Below are positions 11,568 to 21,411 of a DNA stretch of 64,000 bases, in pieces. The stretch comes from Oscheius sp. JU75. Lineage: Eukaryota > Nematoda > Chromadorea > Rhabditida > Rhabditidae. Where the stretch lies: NCBI GenBank assembly GCA_037178855.1, contig JASJZC010000005.1:9920001-9984000 (forward strand). The letters run 5' to 3'. A program made the position numbers and the translations under genes. A model generated the notes under the pieces. That model worked only from the letters and a program-made list of their open reading frames with translations. It was not told the origin of the DNA and ran no database searches. Each line of letters begins with the position of its first letter. Within the stretch, counting starts at the first letter, position 1.

Positions 11568-11634
11568 AGGACAAATAGATGACAGCAACGACGGGTAACC
11601 GTGTAGACGTGATGACAGCAACGACTTGTAACCA
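11568..11634 (-). promoter_or_regulatory. duplicated upstream box of Cys-rich member 1
   Basis: On the minus strand the motif GTTACCCGTCGTTGCTGTCA lies at about 11588-11569, and a second copy (GTTACAAGTCGTTGCTGTCA) lies at about 11632-11613. The nearer copy is about 25-45 bp upstream of the ATG. The same box precedes every family member, including broken ones. Role as a promoter or initiator element is inferred from position and conservation. Confidence 0.6.
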
Positions 11635-11838
11635 TATAGATCTCGTTAGGTCAGAGGTTTACAAGGCGGGAGGATTTACTGCTAGATCCCTTTGTAAACT
11701 GGGCTTGGCTATTTGAAAAACTTTACAAGAGAACCTGTTTTTAAGTAGTTTTTTGTTTCCCTTCGACTGACAATCTATAGCACGATAGAAACTTTCTCCT
11801 GTCTGGAAGTAGGGTTTAACGAAGCAGTTCATAGAGCC

Positions 11839-12506
11839 TTACGGTTTCAATTTCTTGTAAACGTCTTGAAAAAACGGCCCACGAAAGCACCGCAGAGGAC
11901 CGTGCAATTCATCCGGACTTTTAAGATATCCATCCTTAGAACAGCTAGGACTTGCAGATTCAAAGGCGAGCATGTAGTTTTGACAGCCGAAAAAGAAGAG
12001 TGTACATATGGAATCGGTTGTAGGCTGACAGGCATTTCGGTAGCTGACAGTACACTCGGCGTTTCCCGTAGCTGCAGGAAAAGTGGGACAGAACGGGGCG
12101 GTGCTTTGACCGACAAGGACAGGCTGAAAAGTTGGGACTTGAGTAGGAACAGACAGACAGATTACCAACAAAAAGTTTTTTGATTTCTGCCTGGGAAAGA
12201 GCTTGTGCTGGACAGGCGTTCAAATTAGTCTTGACGTGTCCAACGCTTGAACTGTCCTCGGTGAAACTGTCAGCTTCTCCGTAGAAGCAATATGTACCAT
12301 CACTAAAGACATCTACTCTGACAGGAAATTCCAAAAAACAAACGATTGTAGTAGTTGCACAACTCGGACTGCGTGCAGTCATCAATTGAGCATGGTGTCA
12401 TTACAGAATTTTGTGCAGAACTTGGCACGTAAGTGGTCTGTGCAAAAAAGACTGTCGAGTAGACAAAGAAGATCACGGATAAAAGTAATAGACAGATGTG
12501 AAACAT
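11839..12506 (-). CDS. small secreted Cys-rich protein, family member 2
   Basis: Neighbour and paralogue of member 1 in the same direction. Exons: 12506-12340, 12302-12170, 12123-11839; 194 aa. Exon 1 is 167 nt, identical in length to member 1. It has a signal peptide (MFHICLLLLSVIFFVYS), then C-S-I-D-D-C-x5-L-C-N-Y-Y. Exon 2 begins DGTYCFYG and contains HVKTNLNACP. The last exon has FCPTFPAATG and QPTTDSICTLFFFGC. The first donor choice (CGTTT|GTTTTTTGG) is inferred from phase and paralogue comparison. Likely secreted; function unknown. Confidence 0.75.
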
Positions 12507-12538
12507 AAAGAGAAAGTGGTTATAAGATGAGGTCTACT

Positions 12539-12564
12539 AGATGACAGCAACGACGAGTAACCAT
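12539..12564 (-). promoter_or_regulatory. upstream box of Cys-rich member 2
   Basis: Minus-strand GGTTACTCGTCGTTGCTGTC lies about 35-55 bp upstream of the ATG at 12506. It is followed by CATCTTATAACCAC, a second stretch shared with the remnant at 18318 and, more loosely, with member 1. Confidence 0.6.
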
Positions 12565-12639
12565 GAAAAAGAAAATCGTTCTACGAGAGTTCAACACGGG
12601 GAGGGATGTCTGTCTGGCTGAGTTCACTCAAAGCTTTGA

Positions 12640-12794
12640 AAGTCGGCACCTTCAAAGCATCCTCAAAGTTTCGGTACTATTTACAGCCAGAGAACCAAAG
12701 GATGCAGACGGGATCGATTGTTGGCTGGCTGACGTTTCGGTAACTTAAAATGAAGGTAGCCTTTCCTGCAGCTGGAGGAACTGATAGACAAAAA
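12640..12794 (-). pseudogene. Cys-rich family remnant (last-exon piece)
   Basis: Minus-strand frame FCLSVPPAAGK, then SYRNVSQPTIDPVCILWFSG, clearly matching the last exon of members 1 and 2, followed by a stop in place of the conserved continuation. No first exon precedes it in this orientation. Confidence 0.75.
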
Positions 12795-12795
12795 G

Positions 12796-12858
12796 TCTGT
12801 ACAATTGAGAAATGTATTCAGTTCGACTGGTGCAACTATTACAGCAAAGAGTACGCTA
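12796..12858 (+). pseudogene. Cys-rich family remnant (first-exon piece, opposite strand)
   Basis: Plus-strand frame CTIEKCIQFDWCNYYSKEY matches the exon 1 Cys signature of the family. It abuts the oppositely oriented last-exon piece, so the two are not parts of one gene. Weak further similarity (YDWNY near 13006, a YC motif near 13050) may be another eroded trace. Confidence 0.65.
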
Positions 12859-13087
12859 GATTTAAAACTTTCGATCATTAATATTTAGAAATAACGCATA
12901 GTGCTACTATGGTCGACAGGACGTGTTGGTTCAGGATAACGTTGTAAGCTAAAATATCAACTAACTGCTCACTCTACGATAAAGTAATGCCAAGTTTGCT
13001 TCTCCTATGACTGGAACTATTGACGTTTTCAGACAAATGAAAAAGGAGTCATGTATTGCAGCAACACGATAAGAAACATTTGTTCTT

Positions 13088-13470
13088 TTGCTCAATTCGT
13101 GGTTATGGAGCCTATTTAAATTACGCCACCATCAGAAAATTCACCGCTATTCTGTGAGTGAAATTCTCGACATATCTATCCCACTGGATGCTTTTTTACA
13201 TGAAGTGAAGTACGAGGTGTTTCCGAAGCAAGCCAAGGAAGAATACTTGAGCTACTGCAAAGTTTGCGAGAAGTCTCATGGAAACATCAGTAGGTTGTTA
13301 ATATTACAGTAACGTAATCCGAATGCTTTTGCTAGCAACCACCATGTGACGAGAATACACATGAAGTTCAATTTTATCCATGTGGAGAAAGAGATGCTTT
13401 GGAAATTTGGAGGAAGGCGAAGAACAAGAAGTCTTGACATAGTTTAAGTCAGTTTTTGACGTTCTGAAGA
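13088..13470 (+). other. possible C2H2-like zinc-finger gene fragment
   Basis: A frame ending YLSYCKVCEKSHGNIS joins across a 42-nt intron (acceptor TTTGCTAG) to NHHVTRIHMKFN, giving C-x2-C and H-x5-H spacing like a C2H2 finger. A second Cys-rich piece (CHDYCHICKTNVAECQ) lies near 13475-13525. I cannot find a clear start codon or a complete model, so it may be a partial or decayed relative of the zinc-finger gene at 21.6 kb. Confidence 0.4.
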
Positions 13471-14067
13471 CTCTTAGATGCCATGACTATTGTCATATCT
13501 GCAAAACAAATGTTGCAGAATGTCAGTAACTTTAATAATGGCTGACAAAAACATGTTGATTCAAAGGGACAGTCCAGCTATAGCTGGATGGTTAGACAGC
13601 GAATTTGTTTTTTGAATTTGAACTTTGCAGCGGGAAGTCAGAAACTCTTGAATTCAAGTTTTTTTCGATGCTTTACATTAATTTTCTCGGGTTTTAAATA
13701 TGTTTAATCAATTAATCAAGGAATGGCGAATGGCAAGAAGTGCTTTGAAGAAACAGTACATCCGATGAACACCGTCAATGAAGAGGAACCACCGAGAAAG
13801 TGCCAGAAACCTACGGAGTTTCAAAATATCAGACTCGTCTGTTCCTGCTACTAGCTCTGCTTCTTGTGTTAGCCCCATTTCTTCTTACGCGGCCACGTGT
13901 TCTTCCCCATTAGCCCTAGGAGGCGGTATCAAACCGGCTGCTGACAAGTTTCGCGTCACATATCCGCAGACAGAAAAGGCTAACAGACGCCATCGCCTTT
14001 TTGTACGAGCAATCCTTCCGTCATTTTCTTCTCTGCCTTGCTTCACATTTTGAATGAACTTTTAGGG

Positions 14068-15185
14068 ATGTTGCTGAAAGATGGTGCGACCATCGCCACA
14101 ATACTTTCCATTACAATCAGTGTGAGCATGATTGGAGTTGCAGTGTACTTTGTGGATGCCATCTACAGTGACATCAACGAGTTTTATGAGGAGGCAATGA
14201 AGGAGTTTGGAGAGCTACAGGTGGGTGAAATGCTGACAGAGAAACAAAGAAAACTTCCAGACTCTGTCAGAGGATGCCTGGTCCCAAGTAATAGTCGTCT
14301 CTGAATCCCACACAGCCGGTGATATGTTCGAACGGCTCCTCGGCAGACAGAAGAGGGAACTTCCGGTTCAGTGCAACTGTCTAGCTCAGAGCATGTGTCC
14401 ACCCGGACCGCCTGGTCCTCCCGGAAATGATGGTCTCGACGGTGGGCACGGTACTCCCGGTCCTGATGGTCCGAACGGGCTTTCTGCCTTGGATGACCAG
14501 ACTTATGCTGCCGATACTGGTTGTATCAAATGCCCTGCCGGTCCTCCAGGAAGAAAAGGACCTTCCGGACCGCGTGGAGCTCCAGGACCTGCCGGTCAAC
14601 CTGGCGTATTGGGAGAGGGCGGTGCAGATGGCATTCCCGGACCTGCCGGACCCCCTGGAGATGCAGGTCCGCCGGGCAGAGACGGACAGCCAGGAACAAT
14701 GGGTAATCCTGGAACTGATGGAGTGCGCTATCTGCCTGGTCCGGCTGGAAGACCTGGTATGCCTGGCGCCCGAGGACCTCCGGGAGAGACTGGAGCTGGA
14801 GGTGTGGCCGAAGAAGGACCTGATGGACTACCGGGACCAGCTGGTCCAGCCGGAAAACCTGGTATGCCCGGTCCGGTTGGAAAAACGGGAGAGTCGGGAG
14901 GAGAAGGTATTCCCGGTCCCGATGCGGCCTACTGTCCTTGTCCCAAGAGAGGACAAGTCTACGTAGCTGGAGCTGAGCAAGCTGACCCTGAACCGGAAAC
15001 TGAGAAAGAAGGTGAGTTGGGAAGGTTGAGAATGAAACAGTTCCTGCTCAGACGTGGGTGTTTTGTCACCTGAAGCCTCTTCTGCTTATGGAAGTCAGTC
15101 CTATGGTCAGCAGGAGGAACAAACTTATGAAGAAGTCTCGTCGACGACCACAGTCAAGCCTAAGAAACGTCTTCGTTATATTTGA
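14068..15185 (+). CDS. cuticle collagen
   Basis: Nematode cuticle collagen of 345 aa, secreted and cross-linked into the extracellular cuticle. Exons: 14068-14220, 14261-15011, 15052-15185 with about 40-nt introns. Residues about 9-31 form the N-terminal membrane segment ([20 protein letters not shown]). A SEDAW block follows, then the furin-type site RQKR at about residues 80-83. The Cys pair in CNCLAQSMC begins the Gly-X-Y region, which runs with interruptions ([22 protein letters not shown]) to CPCPKRG. The C-terminal tail is Ser/Thr/Gln-rich and ends KKRLRYI. The start follows an AG acceptor directly, so an upstream exon or trans-splicing is possible. Family assignment is firm; the exact col gene is not known. 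Confidence 0.93.
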
Positions 15186-15440
15186 ACATGAATATTTGTA
15201 TCTGCTGAGCTGTGAAGTTTATCTGTAGATTTGTCTTTGACTCTCGATTTCCTATTCACTTTCTTCGGCGATACAGGCAGTTTTCGTCACGCGAATGATG
15301 TTCACTTTATGTTGCATGTACTACAAACACCTCTTAAGCTCCACGGAATACATTAATCACTACCAAATTTAGTTGTTTTGACTGTCCTGGAACACTATAA
15401 AAAATATCAAAAACTCCGACATTCCATCACAAGTCAAACC

Positions 15441-15721
15441 ATGTCTTCTCTTCTCTGCCTTCTACTCCTCGGTAAACTTTGATATGTTTACCATTTGCAA
15501 AATTACTTTCAGTCTCCGGCATTCTTGCTGGTCCCGCAATGAAAAGAGAACTTGATACTTCTTCAACTTCGGAAGAAGCATCTACTGTAACTACTCCTTG
15601 TACTGACACAAGCAACGAAGCAACAAGAACCTCAGGAGGAGAAACTGTTACTCCAGCAGGATCGGAAGACACCCACCGTACTTGGTTTGCAATGGTGAGA
15701 GCCTATGCAAAGGCACTCTAA
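15441..15721 (+). CDS. small secreted peptide, Thr/Ser/Glu-rich
   Basis: Two exons (15441-15471, 15513-15721) give 79 aa. The signal peptide MSSLLCLLLLVSGILAG is split by the 41-nt intron. The mature part begins near a dibasic KR (AMKRELDT) and is rich in Thr, Ser and Glu with one Cys, ending WFAMVRAYAKAL. The dibasic site might mark a propeptide or peptide-precursor cleavage (inference). There are no close relatives in the window. A potential AATAAA follows the stop by about 10 nt. Confidence 0.6.
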
Positions 15722-15879
15722 AAACTGATAATAAACATCCAGCAATGTTCAAACTGTAGTTATCCAGGTTCCTTGCTTTTTTGCCCGTACCATCTCGGAG
15801 CTCACTGAACTATAGCTGTTTACTGGTGCAGTGATTTGCTTCCATTTCGTGGGGACCAGTGACAGTAATAATGACCAGC

Positions 15880-16640
15880 GGACTGTCAATGACAAAGCTT
15901 GGCTTTTCGAACTAGATCGCGATATCTTGTAGGCGTTGAACAACTTTTTCCATTAATGGTCAATGAGCTACTAGTGGCAGGTGGAATCGCGGTAGGTTCT
16001 GCCGCACGGAAACTGTGTTTGATCAATTTAACGATCCATGTGTAGTAAAACGAACTCATAATCACCAGAATTAGACCGATCACATTGCTGACAGGGGCAA
16101 GCATGTGAAAAGTATATTGCTGGTCTCTCACTTTGTGTAGTGTCTGAACTTACAGTTGAATCTAATCTTCTCTCACGATCATAAAAATGCAAGCCATAAT
16201 AGGAATGACGATCATGATGAAAGATATAAACGTTTGAAGGCTGAGTTTTCAATGATTCCTTTTCAGATTTGGGGACATATTGTTAGCGCTAATTGCTAGA
16301 ATGGAGGTAATGAGAAATCCTAGCATGAAAGAGAGAAATACGAGCACGTCCAAATAAACAAATGGTAGAGCCGTGTGTACAATATAGTCACGACCACAGA
16401 TCATGAGCCCTGACATGGTGAGAAGTTCATCAGTGAAACAAGAATATCTCTGCCTATTTATACCTCGCCCTCATAAACTTCTTCAGTGTTATGAGGCATG
16501 AGCCATACAACTAAAACAGTTGTGCCGACAAGAACGAGAAAAAAGATTATTAGAAATCTCCAAACCCATGACAAATATTTAATGTTTCCACAATAAAGTA
16601 CCGAGATAGAAATAGCAGTGCAACCCTCAGCTGTTCAATA
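15880..16640 (-). pseudogene. 7TM chemoreceptor, C-terminal half only
   Basis: Minus-strand exons encode hydrophobic segments: YLSWVWRFLIIFFLVLVG; then ALPFVYLDVLVFLSFMLGFL; then QTFISFIMIVIPIMACIFM; then LAPVSNVIGLILVIMSSFYY. This order fits TM4-7 of a str/srh-type nematode chemoreceptor. No TM1-3 exons are found upstream, where a mariner begins only about 50 bp away. Exon joints are only partly resolvable. Most likely a truncated receptor; the alternative is the tail of the gene starting at 19421. Confidence 0.6.
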
Positions 16641-16690
16641 AGTATGAGCAGCCTACCATTTGACAGGGTTTGTAACGGAGTTGTAACATA

Positions 16691-17929
16691 TTGGGTTGGT
16701 AAATAAGTCTTTTCGCTTTTTGTAAACATGTTCTTCTCCTTGTTTAAGACAACGGCCGAACTATTAGTTATAGCATCTCGTGTTGCTCACTCAGTCCTCT
16801 ACCACCACCATGCAAAACATCACTTCCTTTCTCCTTATTCTCTACTCTCTGTTCGTTTTGATCCGGACTGTTGATGACCTGCCACCCTACGATCTGCGAC
16901 ATGAGTTCCTCAAAGACACGAATAGAGCCCAAACGGCGGCTGATATCAACGATGTTTATAGCCAAGGGACGACGTTTACGAGGGTATGCCAGTTGTGGCT
17001 CTATCACTTTCGGTCTGGGGACAAAAGTGTCGAAGATGAGCCGAGGTCAACTTTTGATGAGTCGAAGCTGCTGCAGCTCGTGAACGACAACAATCGCCAG
17101 ACTACCCGTGAACTAGCAGAGGCGCTGTCTGTCAGTCGTGCTGCAGTGGAACATCATTTGAAGCAATTGAGATTTATGAAGAAACTGGGCACTTGGTTGC
17201 CGCATACCCTCAGTGACACCCAGAAGTGGCAGCGCATGTCCGTCGCCCATTCTCTCCTCTCCAGGTATGAGAGGAAATCCTTTTTACCACGCCTGGTGAT
17301 GGGGAATGGGAAGTGGGTAACGTAGGTAAACTTCCAAAGGAAGCGTCAATGGGTGGGCCCCGGGCAGACACCAAGTTCTGATGTGAAACCCGACGCCCAT
17401 TAAAAGAAGATTATGCTGTGTTTTCTGGGATATCGAAAGAGTGGTGCTCTGGAAACTGTTGGATGCTGGAACTACCGTTACGGCCGCCATATACAGCCAG
17501 CAACTTGAAAAGGTTGCCGTTGCACTTCGTCAGAAACAGCCGCTGAAGTCGAAGGTCATCCTGTTGATGGGCAACGCGCGCCCCATGTTGCAAAACCCAC
17601 TCGCTCCAAGATCCACGACCTGGGTTGGGAAATTTTACCCCGTTCTCCTTATAGCCCGAACCTTGCCCCTTCCGACTATTATCTGTTACGGACTCTCAAC
17701 AACGAGTTTGAAGGACAACAGTTCGATTCCGACGGCGCACTCAAAACCTGGTTGACAAACTTCTTCGCGTCGAAACCCAAGGTGTTCTACGAGCGTGGCA
17801 TCCGTAAGCTACCCGTGAAATGGGCAGACGTGGTACATCGTAATGGTGATTACAGCGAATGAAAAAGTTATTTGGAAGTCAATAAATTTTTGCGTTTGAA
17901 AAAGCGAAAAGACTTAGTTACCAACCCAA
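16691..17929 (+). mobile_element. mariner element, copy 2 (full length)
   Basis: Complete 1,239-bp mariner with terminal repeats (TTGGGTTGGTAAATAAGTC at the left; CCAACCCAA at the right end) and TA duplications at 16689-16690 and 17930-17931. It carries an inactive transposase frame on the plus strand. It lies between two partial chemoreceptors in the opposite orientation. Confidence 0.95.
16810..17861 (+). pseudogene. mariner transposase, inactivated
   Basis: The helix-turn-helix part is intact in frame to 17325 (RAQTAADINDVYS; TTRELAEALSVSRAAVEHH). The frame ends at the same TAG after KWVT found in copy 1. The first catalytic site reads GNGKW instead of a GDEKW-type motif. Downstream, HVAKPTRSKIHDLGW and the third aspartate region YSPNLAPSDYYLL are recognisable after a frame change, and the second aspartate region reads LLMGNARP. 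At least two of the three catalytic acids are therefore lost. Confidence 0.9.
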
Positions 17930-18011
17930 TATTTTGATGGGCCGACAAGGAAGCCTGCCGCGAGTGGCAGTAATATTATTGCCTGTTCAAAGAAGTTTAC
18001 CTGAATCAATC

Positions 18012-18062
18012 ATAGACAGTGACAGAAGTTTGACACGATGTCAAACTTCTGTCGCTGTCTAT
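18012..18062. repeat. near-perfect inverted repeat (24-bp arms, 3-nt loop)
   Basis: Arms 18012-18035 and 18039-18062 are complementary with a single T/C difference that still allows a G-U pair. The core GACAGAAGTTTGACA is mirrored around CGA. The arms resemble the TGACAG-type simple motif found in introns elsewhere in this window. Confidence 0.85.
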
Positions 18063-18317
18063 TGTCTTTCAATCATTGTCACTGTTTACTGTCACTACAT
18101 GGCCTACATAAATGCCAGCTACAGATGAAACCTCTAATGTAGAACATGTAAGTACTTGTAGTGTTTCACATAATTTGGTGAGTGGTACAAAATGCAATAG
18201 GTCATTATAGGATTGAAGATCACATTGACAAGAAATATGCCATTTAGAGTTTTTCTTTTACTCTGGAACAAAAAACCCCCACCACTTGTTGAATTTTCAT
18301 CTAACATAACCTATTTA

Positions 18318-18515
18318 CATGGTTACCCGTCGTTGCTGTCATCTATCGTTGTTCTCATCTTATAACCACTTCCCCTTCATGTAACCCACGTGTCTTCTTC
18401 GCTTGACATGTCACTTGTCAACCCGACAGTCTATTTCCTTGAAACTACATACGTGCCTAGCCAGGTGCAGAGCGGAATCTTCTATGTGCAGAATCTATGC
18501 ATTATTGCTGAATAT
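18318..18515 (+). pseudogene. Cys-rich family remnant truncated by mariner
   Basis: Starts with the family upstream box (GGTTACCCGTCGTTGCTGTC) and the CATCTTATAACCAC stretch, then a degenerate exon 1 whose nucleotides match member 2 (GACAGTCT near 18427; CTACATACGTGCC near 18447). The first codon is followed at once by a stop. Homology ends where the mariner of copy 3 begins at 18518. Confidence 0.65.
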
Positions 18516-18517
18516 TA

Positions 18518-18816
18518 TTGGGTTGGAATATAAGTCTTTTCGCTTTTTATAAACATGTCCTTAGTCTTGTTTACAACAATGACCGAGCTGTTGATAAAGT
18601 ACCTCTTGTAGCTCACTCAGTTCTCTACCACCACCATGCAAGACATCACTTCTTTTTTTCTTATTCTCCATTCTCTGTTCGTTTTGATTCGGACTATTGA
18701 TGACCTGCCACCCTACCATCTGCGACATGAGTTCCTCAAAGGCACGAATGAAGCCCAAACGGCGGCTGAAATCAACGATGTTTATGGCCAAGGGACGACG
18801 TCCACGAGGGCATGCT
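18518..18816 (+). mobile_element. mariner element, copy 3 (3'-truncated)
   Basis: Left terminal repeat TTGGGTTGGAATATAAGTC with TA at 18516-18517, then about 300 bp colinear with copy 2 up to the ACGAGGGCATGC motif, where similarity stops. It contains only the transposase N-terminus (GTNEAQTAAEINDVYG). Confidence 0.9.
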
Positions 18817-18871
18817 GATCTTAGGGGATCTAATCGCAGGCCCCTATGATATTTCTCATTAGCCAGCTCAC

Positions 18872-19421
18872 CTGTTCATAATAACTAAGAGTCTCATCCG
18901 AGTTCCAGTCAATTGTCAACGAAACCACAAAGTTCACAATATTACCCACAAGCAGAAATACGTTGAAACATTTCCACATTATCGGTACCTCATACAAACT
19001 TTGGACGTGGAGGTAACGAATTTCAAAGAGAATAATAACCACTGTCACTTCACATACAATCAGTGATTGTGCAATAAGGTATGTCTTTCTTGGGTCTAGG
19101 ATAGATTTCAGAAGTCCTAAAACGCATCCGCCTGTCCAGGGTAGAATGATCACCGGCTGAGCCAAAAAACTTATCTGAAATCTCGCATTCTCGCAGCAAA
19201 AAAAATGTAATACTTACAAACAAATCGGTCAAATATGAGATCAATTGATGGCTCAGAAGGTACCATTTGTAAGGGCGTATCGTCTTCGGGGAATGTGCAA
19301 CAATTGCGTAGATTGTGAAACAGTTGAACAACAGGTTGACCGAGAAGATTATGTTCAGAATGAGACAGTAAGATGTATTGTAGAAATCCAAAAAGAGCTC
19401 GGGGCAGACTTCTTTCGACAT
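18872..19421 (-). pseudogene. 7TM chemoreceptor, N-terminal half
   Basis: Two exons (19421-19218, 19174-18872) joined in phase by a 43-nt intron. They encode 169 residues with membrane segments LNIIFSVNLLFNCFTIYAIV, a receptor-like PYKWYLLSHQLISYLTDLF, then LIAQSLIVCEVTVVIILFE and WKCFNVFLLVGNIVNFVVS. This matches TM1-4 of a nematode str/srh-like chemoreceptor. Exon 2 ends with a good donor (CAG|GTGAGC), but the next receptor-like sequence on this strand is 2.2 kb away, beyond two mariners, and its first exon does not match this phase. The 5' half may still be transcribed; as a receptor it looks broken. Confidence 0.6.
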
Positions 19422-19989
19422 TGAAACTAGAGACTGGGGAGTGATTGGTTGATTATTAAAATATGTCAAGGTGCTTTTGTTCAGCAGAAATGTACATTTG
19501 CTTGTTGCAAACATCTTGTGGCCTTTGGTTCTATCTGTCCCAAGGAAATCTTCTCTAATAACTATTTTCATTTTTAGCGAAACATATAAAACTCATAATG
19601 AGCAGAAGTATCGTTGTAGAACATTATGTGATCCGATTCAACGTACACCTTGAATGGTGGACGATATTGTTCTGTGTAATTGACTGTGCCGGTTCTAAGT
19701 TAATAATTAGAGGATGAAAGGCAACAATAACTTATAAGTGAAAAAGGTGCATGCATTTACAGTAAGCAAGCAACTGCAGATACTAGTTTTCGGTTCGTTG
19801 AACTGTTGTTGAGTCTAGAATCTACCTTTCTGCAGTCCGACTTTAACTTACCACAGCTCCAAAACCAGAGTAAACAGCAGTAATGTTGGGGAACGAGGAT
19901 AAACTGGACTTTGAGACGTCCAAATTAACTTTACAAGGATTCAGAGCACGCGCAAATGGTCACATGGTACTGAAAAACTGTTGCAATTG

Positions 19990-20347
19990 CTATTGCAAAG
20001 TGTTTACTGCTAAACCAGTTGCCACTGCAGATAGCGTTAGTTCTTCTGCTGGACAAGCAACCATGTCTTCTTGACGTATGCAACACTCAAAGAGTAGTTC
20101 AAGACGGTATCAGGCCTGCCGAAGTAGCAGTACGTCCCATTCCTGAAATAATTTTAACGACGAACAAAAAACGAACTGGGCTGTAGTAGTTGCACCAATC
20201 ATAAGTCATAGACCCGTCAAAGGAGCATGGACTTTTCTGGTAGGAGAGTCCATTGAGGGCTGGACGGGTATCCAAGAAGTTCCGATAAAATAGTAAGTAC
20301 AACAGGCGAGAATGACATAGGAAACACAGACTTCTTTGAAACATCAT
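19990..20347 (-). pseudogene. Cys-rich family member, frameshifted
   Basis: Exon 1 is readable as SYQKSPCSFDGSMTYDWCNYY. A 36-nt intron (20185-20150) leads to NGTYCYFGRPDTVLNYSLS. The signal-peptide region needs a second frame (ILACCTYYFIGTSWIP) to match the intact member at 20640, and a further shift is needed after YVKK to recover ACPAEEL. At least two frameshifts make it a pseudogene. It lies head to head with the intact member 3 and is its closest relative in the window. Confidence 0.75.
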
Positions 20348-20639
20348 AACCTACTGACTATAATAATGAGTTTATTTAATAGGACAGCAACGTCGGGGAT
20401 CTAGGAATATGAAATGATCATTGGATTGGAAGACCCTGAACTTGAATACAGAGCATGGCATAACAACAGGGAAACAGACAGTATATAAGTAGCGTTTTGT
20501 CTCTCTGTCTCTGCCGCTGATGTTTGTTTGTTTGTCTAGATCGAAGCCTTGTTTCCGCTCGTTAAGCCTATCGGGTCTAATAACCTAGCTACCCGTTGTG
20601 TTGCCATGTAAATCCAACATTTCGCCCTTTTCATTGAAA

Positions 20640-21411
20640 ATGTTTTCTGGATGTATGTTCTTCTTATCTTCTATATTCCTCGCGTGTTATGCTTACTCTT
20701 TCATTCAAACCTCTTGGTTACCCAGTCCCGAGCCTAATGGGATCTCCTATCTGAAAAGTCCATGCTCCTTCGACGAATGTGCTACCTATGATTGGTGTAA
20801 CTACTACAGTGCAGAGTTTGTTCCTTGCTGACAGTTAAAATTCATTCAGGAACGGTACGTACTGCTTCTTCGGTAAACCTAATACCTTCTTGAACTACAC
20901 TACGAGTGCTGGATACGTCAAGACGAATGTGACTACTTGTCCAACAGAGGAACTTTCAAAATCTTCGGTAGCAAGTTGGTTCAGTGGTAAGATACACAAA
21001 GAGACAGAGACACAAACGTTCAGGTCCCTGTGACTACTATAAGGCGAACACTAACCTATTAGATGCCTCCAAGTCTAACTTATCGTCTTTCCCGACGATT
21101 ATTGGGGCATTTCGAGATGTATCCGGAGGCGTGGTAATCCAAAAACTGAAATGAATAAATTCAATTCATAGCTCCGACAACAGTTCAACGAGTCTAAAAC
21201 CAGCTTCTACAGTTGTTTGCTGACTGTAAGTCTATCATGCAACTACTACAAGATTAGGTACATCATACTTTAACAATTCTTCAAACTATTTATGCTTAGC
21301 GAGGTTGCAACCCAGCAATACCCTCCACCCTTTAAGGTTTACCTTGGATCAGACTATATGGTTCTCTACAGCGATCCTTCTGTTCGTTTTGTTATGTACG
21401 TCTGTTATTAG
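20640..21411 (+). CDS. small secreted Cys-rich protein, family member 3
   Basis: Five exons in consistent phase: 20640-20815, 20850-20986, 21024-21133, 21172-21257, 21300-21411; 206 aa. Signal peptide MFSGCMFFLSSIFLACYAYS, then C-S-F-D-E-C-x5-W-C-N-Y-Y, NGTYCFFGKP and YVKTNVTTCP. The C-terminal part has SFYSCLLTVSLSCNYYK and ends VRFVMYVCY. It differs from members 1 and 2 by extra introns in the 3' half. An upstream box variant (TACCCGTTGTGTTGCCATG) lies 28-51 bp before the ATG. Likely secreted; function unknown. Confidence 0.75.

Noticed and set aside
14427-14966. Long alternative-frame open reading frame inside the collagen gene
   Set aside because: It is the shadow of the Gly-X-Y repeat; the third-position bias and the intact collagen frame explain it.
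16640-18872. One continuous chemoreceptor gene spanning both mariners
   Set aside because: Donor and acceptor phases disagree and both halves appear to include a TM4-like segment; kept only as the alternative reading.
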